Shown here one piece after another: positions 1-4,806 of a stretch of 6,053 nucleotides of DNA; the first letter of the stretch is position 1, and every line of letters starts with the position of its first letter. The position numbers were made by a program, and so were the translations under genes. Under the pieces are notes generated by a model, which saw only the letters and a program-made list of their open reading frames with translations, ran no database searches and had not been told where the DNA came from. The stretch is from an uncultured Eubacteriales bacterium (GTDB taxonomy: Bacteria; Bacillota; Clostridia; Christensenellales; Borkfalkiaceae). The stretch covers positions 1 to 6,053 of the forward strand of contig CACXHH010000206.1 of NCBI GenBank assembly GCA_902767455.1. The letters run 5' to 3'.

Positions 1-72
1 ATAATTACTTTCGAGAAACGCAAGGCGGAATTTATTTTCGCCGACAAGCGTTTCACGACACCTAAGCTTTAA
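1..72 (+). CDS. Possible 3' end of an upstream gene, product unknown (partial)
   Basis: The first reading frame is open from the window edge to a TAA at 70-72, giving 23 residues that end in FTTPKL. Its codons (GCC, GAC, AAG, TTC, CGC) resemble those of the genes downstream, and the stop falls 2 nt before a hairpin, as expected for a gene end. Another + frame is also open for 20 codons (3-65), so chance cannot be excluded at this length. In many Bacillota opp operons the gene before oppB is oppA or belongs to another system. The fragment is too short to assign and shows no recognisable motif. Confidence 0.4.
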   Translation: MITFEKRKAEFIFADKRFTTPKL

Positions 73-74
73 CG

Positions 75-98
75 ACTTTTTCGCGACAGCGAAAAAGT
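75..98 (+). terminator. Perfect 10-bp hairpin between upstream gene and oppB (weak terminator or intercistronic stem-loop)
   Basis: Bases 75-84 (ACTTTTTCGC) are the exact reverse complement of 89-98 (GCGAAAAAGT), with a GACA tetraloop at 85-88. The stem starts 2 nt after the TAA of the possible upstream gene and ends 12 nt before the oppB Shine-Dalgarno. What follows is AT-rich (GTTAATTATTC) but is not a clean run of T, so a strong intrinsic terminator is doubtful. It may act as a partial terminator that lowers oppBCDF relative to the upstream gene, or as a processing or stability element. The structure is seen directly; its function is inferred. Confidence 0.6.
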
Positions 99-109
99 GT
101 TAATTATTC

Positions 110-122
110 AAGGAGTTCTCCT
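110..122 (+). promoter_or_regulatory. oppB ribosome-binding site inside a small palindrome
   Basis: AAGGAG (110-115) lies 7 nt before the ATG at 123, an ideal spacing. This favours 123 over the in-frame ATG at 129, which would be 13 nt away. Bases 111-122 read AGGAGTTCTCCT, a near-perfect palindrome that could fold as a 4-bp stem with a GTTC loop and partly mask the site. No convincing -35/-10 promoter pair is visible in bases 1-109. Confidence 0.75.
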
Positions 123-1085
123 ATGTATATGCTAAAATACGTACTCAAGAGAATAGGGCTGATGATACTTACGTTTTTCATAATCATCACGGTCTGTTTC
201 GTTCTCATCAAGATGCTGCCGCTCGTCGTCGACGTATCGCTCGGCAGAGACGCCGCCATACTCGAAGCGCAGATAGCGGCGCGCGGATACAGAGATCCTA
301 TTCTCAAACAATATTTCGCATACCTATACCGCATTTTCACGCAAGGCGACTGGGGTATCGGTATCAATATGCCCGAGTTCCGCGGACAACCCGTCTGGGA
401 ATCGTTCGTGAAATCTCTTCCCCCGACGATACTTATCAACGTATATTCCACGTTGTTTGCCGTACCGCTCGGGCTTTTGCTCGGCATATACGCGGCTCTC
501 CGTAAAAACAAGTGGCAGGACCACGCCGTCAGCACTATAGTTATGATATTCATATCCGTTCCGAGCTACATAACGGCGTTCCTTATCCAGTATCTTTTGT
601 GCTTCAAGCTCAAAATATTCCCGCTCACCATGAAGGCCGGGTACAACTATTTCTCGTGGGATATGTTCGTTTCGATGATGCCCGCGGTGATAGCCATGTC
701 GTTCGGTAGCATCTGCGGCTACGCGAGATTTACGCGCGCCGAGCTTACCGAAGTTTTAACGAGCGATTATCTGCTTCTCGCGCGCACCAAAGGTCTTACG
801 CGCGGTCAAGCGATAACGCGCCACGCGTTGAGAAACGCGATGGTGCCTATCTTCCCGTCGATAATCGGCGAATTCGTCGCCGTGCTTTCAGGCTCGCTTA
901 TCATCGAGCGTATCTTCTCGATACCGGGAGTCGGAAGGCTGTATCTTAACGCGATAAATTCTCTTGACTACGACTTCTTCATGATGCTTTCGGCTTTCTA
1001 CACCTTCGTAGGTCTTGCCGCGGGCATCGTAGTCGATATAAGCTACGGGTTCATTGACCCGAGAATAAGAATGGGGGCGAAATAA
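123..1085 (+). CDS. oppB: Oligopeptide ABC transporter permease OppB
   Basis: This is the first of two membrane subunits of a peptide importer; it forms half of the translocation channel with OppC. At 320 residues it has the usual OppB length. The N-terminus (MLKYVLKRIGLMILTFF) is the typical start of the family. Hydrophobic segments lie near residues 10-30, 104-124, 138-160, 181-200, 241-262 and 288-308, which fits six membrane helices. The extracellular loop after helix 1 carries the family's QGDWGIGI-type segment at about 74-81. The cytoplasmic EAA loop, which docks on the ATPases, is at about 215-239 (DYLLLARTKGL to RHALRNA). The protein ends in the family-typical IDPRIR. The ATG at 123 is chosen for its strong ribosome-binding site. 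oppC starts 1 nt after the stop. Unlike its three partners it carries no insertion. OppB and the dipeptide permease DppB cannot be told apart by sequence alone; the rest of the operon favours Opp/Ami. Confidence 0.93.
   Translation: MYMLKYVLKRIGLMILTFFIIITVCFVLIKMLPLVVDVSLGRDAAILEAQIAARGYRDPILKQYFAYLYRIFTQGDWGIGINMPEFRGQPVWESFVKSLPPTILINVYSTLFAVPLGLLLGIYAALRKNKWQDHAVSTIVMIFISVPSYITAFLIQYLLCFKLKIFPLTMKAGYNYFSWDMFVSMMPAVIAMSFGSICGYARFTRAELTEVLTSDYLLLARTKGLTRGQAITRHALRNAMVPIFPSIIGEFVAVLSGSLIIERIFSIPGVGRLYLNAINSLDYDFFMMLSAFYTFVGLAAGIVVDISYGFIDPRIRMGAK
1073..1077 (+). promoter_or_regulatory. Weak ribosome-binding site for oppC
   Basis: A GGGGG run inside the last codons of oppB lies 9 nt before the oppC ATG at 1087. 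It is a poor Shine-Dalgarno. With only 1 nt between the oppB stop and the oppC start, oppC translation probably depends largely on ribosomes finishing oppB. Confidence 0.45.
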
Positions 1086-1086
1086 T

Positions 1087-2655
1087 ATGAACGAATACGC
1101 AAATATTCCGCAAGAAAAGTTTCAACTTGCCTCCGATAAGTTCGTAAATCACGACAAAAAGCTCGACACCAAGTCGGTTGGATACTTCCGCGACGCCTGG
1201 AACAGATTCAAAAAGAACAAAGCTTCCATCGCCGCGGCTATAATCATAATACTGCTCGTTCTTTTTTCGGTCGTATCGTCGATAGTGTCGCCGTATACCG
1301 TATCGTATAACGACACGTATCTTCGTTTCGTGTACCCGACGAGTAAGCTCTCTCTCGCTCTCGGCATAGATTTCTGGGACGGCTGTAAGTCGACCGAACT
1401 TCCCGAGCAGTCGTTTATGCACTACTACGCCATGGGCGTCGAAACGGGGCATCTCGCCGTCAAGAACAACAAGTACACGGTAAAAGAAGGCGTCGGCACC
1501 AAATATTATACTTTCAGGCTCGACTCTTACCACCAGACGGGCGTGGTGTATATGGACGTTACCGTCGACCAGTACAACGATATTCAAAAGTATCAGAACG
1601 AAACGGGCAAACAGGTCATCTATCCTCAGACGGTAGTCGCAAAGCGCCCGAAGGACGTTCAGTATTCCAACGACGCCAACTTCTGGTACGCGACCAAGCA
1701 GGAGTCCTTCGTCGAAGAAACGGGTAAAGCTTCCAAGAAAAAGCGTACCGTTCCCGACCTTGACGCCGACGGAAACTTCCAAAACATTTATATAGCCTAC
1801 AACGGTAAGGACGGTTACGACAGCTTAAGGATAGAAGGCGAAACGCCCGAATACAATTACGCCATCGTCAACCAGACGGGCTACAACATAAGAGTAAACT
1901 ACTACGAGTATTATATCTACAACCACACTTACGTCTTAAAAGACGGTATCAAGGAGCCGTACTTCTTCTTCGGCACCACCAACTACGGTCAGGATATATT
2001 CACGTGTCTCGGCTCGGGCGCAAGACTCAGCTTTGCGCTCGCGATAGTCGTATCTTTGGTAAACCTTATCGTAGGCGCTATTTACGGCGCTATCGAAGGT
2101 TATTACGGCGGCGTTGCCGACCTTATGATGGAAAGGTTTTCGGATATTTTAAACGCCGTTCCGTTCATGATAGTCATAACGCTGTTGAAATTCCACTTCG
2201 GCGCTAATCTCAGCCAGCTTGCTATCTTGTTCATAGCCTTCTTCCTGACGGGCTGGATAGGCATGGCGAGTATGACGCGTATGCAGTTCTACCGCTTCAA
2301 GAATCAGGAATACGTCCTTGCGGCGAGAACGCTCGGCGCGAAAGACGCGAGAATAATGTTCAAACACATTTTCCCCAACTCTTTGGGAACGCTCATCACG
2401 AGTTCGGTACTCGTTATCCCGGGCATGATATTCAGCGAATCGAGCTTGTCGTATCTCGGCATAATCAATCTGAGCACGGGCAACATGACGAGCGTGGGCA
2501 ACATGCTTGCGGACGCCCAGCCGTTTTTGAGTTCGTATCCGCACATGATACTCTTCCCGTCGCTGTTCATATCTTTGCTTATGCTGTCGTTCAACCTGTT
2601 CGGCAACGGCTTGCGTGACGCGTTCAACCCGTCTTTGAGAGGTTCGGAGGATTGA
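1087..2655 (+). CDS. oppC: Oligopeptide ABC transporter permease OppC with large extracellular insertion
   Basis: This is the second permease subunit, partner of OppB. At 522 residues it is about 200 longer than a usual OppC (about 300). The cytoplasmic N-terminus (VGYFRDAWNRFKKNKAS, 31-47) and membrane helix 1 (about 48-67) are typical. The conserved FGTTNYGQDIF segment, which normally follows within some 30-40 residues of helix 1, appears only at 295-305. Between them, about 92-290, is a tyrosine-rich, mostly hydrophilic domain that should lie outside the membrane; it has no lipobox and I do not recognise it. After it come the remaining hydrophobic segments at about 314-335, 354-368, 377-396, 434-450 and 484-505. 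The EAA loop is at about 407-431 (EYVLAARTLGA to HIFPN) and the C-terminus is the family-typical GLRDAFNPSLRG. It is translated just after oppB and 3 nt before oppD. The family assignment is secure; the role of the extra domain, perhaps docking the binding protein or shaping peptide entry, is inference. Confidence 0.92.
   Translation: MNEYANIPQEKFQLASDKFVNHDKKLDTKSVGYFRDAWNRFKKNKASIAAAIIIILLVLFSVVSSIVSPYTVSYNDTYLRFVYPTSKLSLALGIDFWDGCKSTELPEQSFMHYYAMGVETGHLAVKNNKYTVKEGVGTKYYTFRLDSYHQTGVVYMDVTVDQYNDIQKYQNETGKQVIYPQTVVAKRPKDVQYSNDANFWYATKQESFVEETGKASKKKRTVPDLDADGNFQNIYIAYNGKDGYDSLRIEGETPEYNYAIVNQTGYNIRVNYYEYYIYNHTYVLKDGIKEPYFFFGTTNYGQDIFTCLGSGARLSFALAIVVSLVNLIVGAIYGAIEGYYGGVADLMMERFSDILNAVPFMIVITLLKFHFGANLSQLAILFIAFFLTGWIGMASMTRMQFYRFKNQEYVLAARTLGAKDARIMFKHIFPNSLGTLITSSVLVIPGMIFSESSLSYLGIINLSTGNMTSVGNMLADAQPFLSSYPHMILFPSLFISLLMLSFNLFGNGLRDAFNPSLRGSED
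1360..1956 (+). other. Extra extracellular domain of OppC (residues about 92-290)
   Basis: The insertion lies between membrane helix 1 and the conserved FGT...GQDIF segment, which places it on the outer face. It is rich in Tyr, Asn, Asp and Lys (for example NYYEYYIYNHTYV, 271-283) and alternates short polar and aromatic stretches, which suggests beta structure. The only cysteine is Cys100 near its start, so no disulphide is expected inside it. A lysine/arginine cluster (KASKKKR, 214-220) is followed by a DLDADGN segment (224-230). That segment resembles a calcium-loop consensus only superficially. Boundaries are estimates made by comparing with the known order of OppC motifs. Confidence 0.7.
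2646..2650 (+). promoter_or_regulatory. oppD ribosome-binding site
   Basis: GGAGG sits in the last codons of oppC, 8 nt before the oppD ATG at 2659. It is a strong site with good spacing and fixes the oppD start 3 nt after the oppC TGA. Confidence 0.8.
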
Positions 2656-2658
2656 TTT

Positions 2659-4806
2659 ATGGAAAAGAAGATAGAAGTTAAAAACCTTATAATCTCCTTC
2701 AGAACGCAGGGCGGCAAAGTGCAGGCGGTCAGGGACGTTTCTTTCGATCTTTTAAAGGGCGAAACGCTTGCGATAGTTGGCGAATCGGGCAGCGGAAAAT
2801 CGGTCACAAACAGGGCGATAATGGGTATTTCCGCAGGGAACGCCATAATCGAAGGCGGCGAAATAATTTACGAAGGGCAGGACCTTCTGAAAATTTCGGA
2901 GGACGACTTCCATAAGCTTCGCGGCGACAAGATCGCGATGATCTTCCAGGACCCCATGTCGAGCCTTAACCCCATAATGAGAGTGGGCAAACAGCTTACC
3001 GAAGCTATGCTTTTAAAGGCAAAATCGGGCAGTAAACGCGCGAGAAAGGAATTCAACGCCAAGCTTAAACTTCTCAACGAGAACATGGACGAGCTTGCGG
3101 GCGCCGACGAAGAGAAGAAAAAATCAAACGACGAAAAGTGCAAAACTTTCGATAACTTCTGCATAAGCAGCACCAAACTCGAAAGCGCTTACAACGATAT
3201 TTATCGCCACGCGGTCGAGCTTAAAGTCGATATCGACGACGTTATTCTCCTTGCCGATAAGGGCAGAAAGTTCGACGCGAGCGCCAAGATAAAGAGATTT
3301 ATCAAGGCTATCCCCGCGACTTATCACCCCGACATCGTGGTAAAGTGCGACAGGCTCGACAGCGCCGTCGCCGCGCTTACCGCTTTCGAAGGCAAAGAGA
3401 TAGACGAAAAGACGCTTGCGGCTTTAAAGGATATTTCGGCGTATCTCGAAGAATCCACCGCACGCGCCAAGCCCAACTACTTCACGCTCGGTTTCTATAT
3501 GATGAGAAACAAGGACGCCAACGTCGACGATATGCCGCTCGACGAGCTTACCAAAATGACGCGTGAATATCTCGATAAAGAGTTCATGCTCGATTTTATC
3601 GCCGACGGCGCCAAAGCGCTCGAAAACAGCAGGCGTAAATCGATAGAAGCAAAGCGCGAGCTTCTCCCCATGATAAGAGAGCTCGCCGATTATTTCGGCG
3701 GCGAAACGATAGACAAAAAGCGCGCCAAGGAGCTTGCCGCCACTGCCTGCAAACAGCTTAAAAAAGCTATCGACCGACTTGATATTTACAAAAACAGCGT
3801 CGAATACACCTTTGCTTCGAGCGTAAACGCGGCTATAGATAAATACTTCGACGGCGTGAAATCCAACCCCAAAGCGCAAAAGGAGTTCGAGAAGCAGACG
3901 GCAAAATACGAAGCCATCGTCAAAAAAGGGCGCGCTCCCGACTGGAAAGTCGTGCCCGCGATGCTCGTCGACCTCGAACTTGCAAAACGCAACGTCGTAA
4001 AGATATGCGAAAATCTTACCGAGAGCATAGAGAAGAACTTCGACGCCGAGTTCGACGGCGAAAAGGCTATGGTTTCGCTTATCGACTGGTTCAAGGAACA
4101 GGCTTCGCTCGTAGTATACAAGGTCACGCATAAGACGGCGAAAGCCAAAGCGCTCAAACTTCTCGCCGAAGTCGGTATTCCCGAACCCGCGATAAGATAC
4201 AATCAGTACCCGTTCGAGTTTTCCGGCGGTATGCGTCAGAGAATAGTCATCGCGATAGCGCTTGCCGCCAACCCCGACGTTCTCATCTGCGACGAGCCGA
4301 CCACCGCGCTCGACGTTACCATTCAGTCGCAGATACTCGAGCTTATCAACAAGCTCAAAAAGGAAAGAAATCTGTCGGTCATATTCATTACGCACGATTT
4401 GGGCGTCGTCGCGAATATGGCGGATAAGATAGCCGTTATGTATGCGGGTAAAATAGTCGAATACGGCACGGCGGACGAAGTTTTCTACGACTCCCGCCAC
4501 CCGTACACGTGGGCGCTTCTCTCGTCCATGCCCGACCTTGAAACTTCGGAAAAACTCGACGCTATCCCCGGCACTCCGCCCAACATGATCTATCCGCCCA
4601 AGGGCGACGCTTTCGCCGAGAGAAACAAGTACGCGCTCGAGATAGACTTCGAGCTCGAACCGCCTAAATTTTACGTTTCCGATACGCACTGGGCGGCTAC
4701 GTGGCTTCTCGACGAGCGCGCGCCTAAGATAGAGCGCCCGAAGATTATTACCGACAGAATAGAGAGAATGAAAAAACTTTGGAGTGACGAAGATGAACGA
4801 CAATAA
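2659..4806 (+). CDS. oppD: Oligopeptide ABC transporter ATPase OppD (AmiE type) with about 365-residue insertion
   Basis: This is one of the two cytoplasmic ATPases that power the importer. It has 715 residues, about twice the usual 320-360. Motifs in order are Walker A GESGSGKS (41-48), Q-loop IFQDP with Gln97, signature FSGGMRQR (521-528), Walker B VLICDEP with Asp545 and Glu546, D-loop TALD (549-552) and H-loop His579. All catalytic residues are therefore present. The normal spacing from Q-loop to signature is about 60-70 residues; here it is over 420. The extra part, about 125-490, is a charged, largely helical region that I do not recognise. The sequence resumes as a normal OppD at ALKLLAEVGIPEP (498-510). 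The C-terminal peptide-transporter tail is present (IPGTPPNMIYPPKGD, 636-650), but the four cysteines found in many OppD proteins are replaced. With the ending WLLDERAPKIERP this matches my memory of streptococcal AmiE. It overlaps oppF by 14 nt. Family assignment is certain; the insertion's function is unknown. Confidence 0.93.
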   Translation: MEKKIEVKNLIISFRTQGGKVQAVRDVSFDLLKGETLAIVGESGSGKSVTNRAIMGISAGNAIIEGGEIIYEGQDLLKISEDDFHKLRGDKIAMIFQDPMSSLNPIMRVGKQLTEAMLLKAKSGSKRARKEFNAKLKLLNENMDELAGADEEKKKSNDEKCKTFDNFCISSTKLESAYNDIYRHAVELKVDIDDVILLADKGRKFDASAKIKRFIKAIPATYHPDIVVKCDRLDSAVAALTAFEGKEIDEKTLAALKDISAYLEESTARAKPNYFTLGFYMMRNKDANVDDMPLDELTKMTREYLDKEFMLDFIADGAKALENSRRKSIEAKRELLPMIRELADYFGGETIDKKRAKELAATACKQLKKAIDRLDIYKNSVEYTFASSVNAAIDKYFDGVKSNPKAQKEFEKQTAKYEAIVKKGRAPDWKVVPAMLVDLELAKRNVVKICENLTESIEKNFDAEFDGEKAMVSLIDWFKEQASLVVYKVTHKTAKAKALKLLAEVGIPEPAIRYNQYPFEFSGGMRQRIVIAIALAANPDVLICDEPTTALDVTIQSQILELINKLKKERNLSVIFITHDLGVVANMADKIAVMYAGKIVEYGTADEVFYDSRHPYTWALLSSMPDLETSEKLDAIPGTPPNMIYPPKGDAFAERNKYALEIDFELEPPKFYVSDTHWAATWLLDERAPKIERPKIITDRIERMKKLWSDEDERQ
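3031..4128 (+). other. Inserted helical domain of OppD (residues about 125-490)
   Basis: This segment separates the Q-loop half from the signature half of the ATPase. It is dominated by Lys, Glu, Asp, Ala and Leu with few prolines or glycines, which predicts mostly alpha helices. Five of the protein's six cysteines lie here (161, 168, 230, 364, 450), with no zinc-ligand spacing that I can recognise. It has no hydrophobic run long enough for a membrane helix. The frame is continuous and codon use (GCC, GAC, CTC, CTT, AAA/AAG mix) looks like the flanks. The location within the ABC helical lobe is the place where other ABC ATPases such as UvrA and Rad50 carry extra partner-binding or coiled-coil parts. 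Confidence 0.75.
4781..4784 (+). promoter_or_regulatory. oppF ribosome-binding site within the end of oppD
   Basis: GGAG lies 8 nt before the ATG at 4793, inside the oppD coding region. It decides the oppF start: the only nearby in-frame alternative, GTG at 4784, overlaps this site and has no site of its own. The oppD stop (4804-4806) is 14 nt into oppF, so translation of the two ATPases is probably coupled, which would suit a 1:1 partnership. Confidence 0.75.

Noticed and set aside
1..122. A sigma-A type promoter for oppB
   Set aside because: No pair of -35 and -10 boxes with suitable spacing could be found; the AT-rich stretch at 99-110 alone is not enough.
1753..1779. Calcium-binding loop in the OppC extracellular domain (DLDADGN)
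   Set aside because: A single short Asp-rich stretch lacks the full EF-hand or dockerin pattern, so it is not supported.
1051..1782. A 243-codon open frame on the minus strand across oppC
   Set aside because: It is antisense to the conserved start of oppC and its extracellular domain, has no family motif, and is explained by codon bias of the + strand gene.
3031..4128. OppD insert as an intein or inserted mobile element
   Set aside because: There is no Cys/Ser at a clear splice start with a His-Asn plus Cys/Ser/Thr end, no endonuclease motif, and the site is a variable loop instead of the conserved nucleotide site that inteins prefer. No inverted repeats or target duplications were seen at the edges.
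2659..4806. OppD as two fused ATPase domains, given its double length
   Set aside because: There is only one set of Walker A, Q-loop, signature, Walker B and H-loop, and they are split by the insert; no second nucleotide-binding domain is visible.
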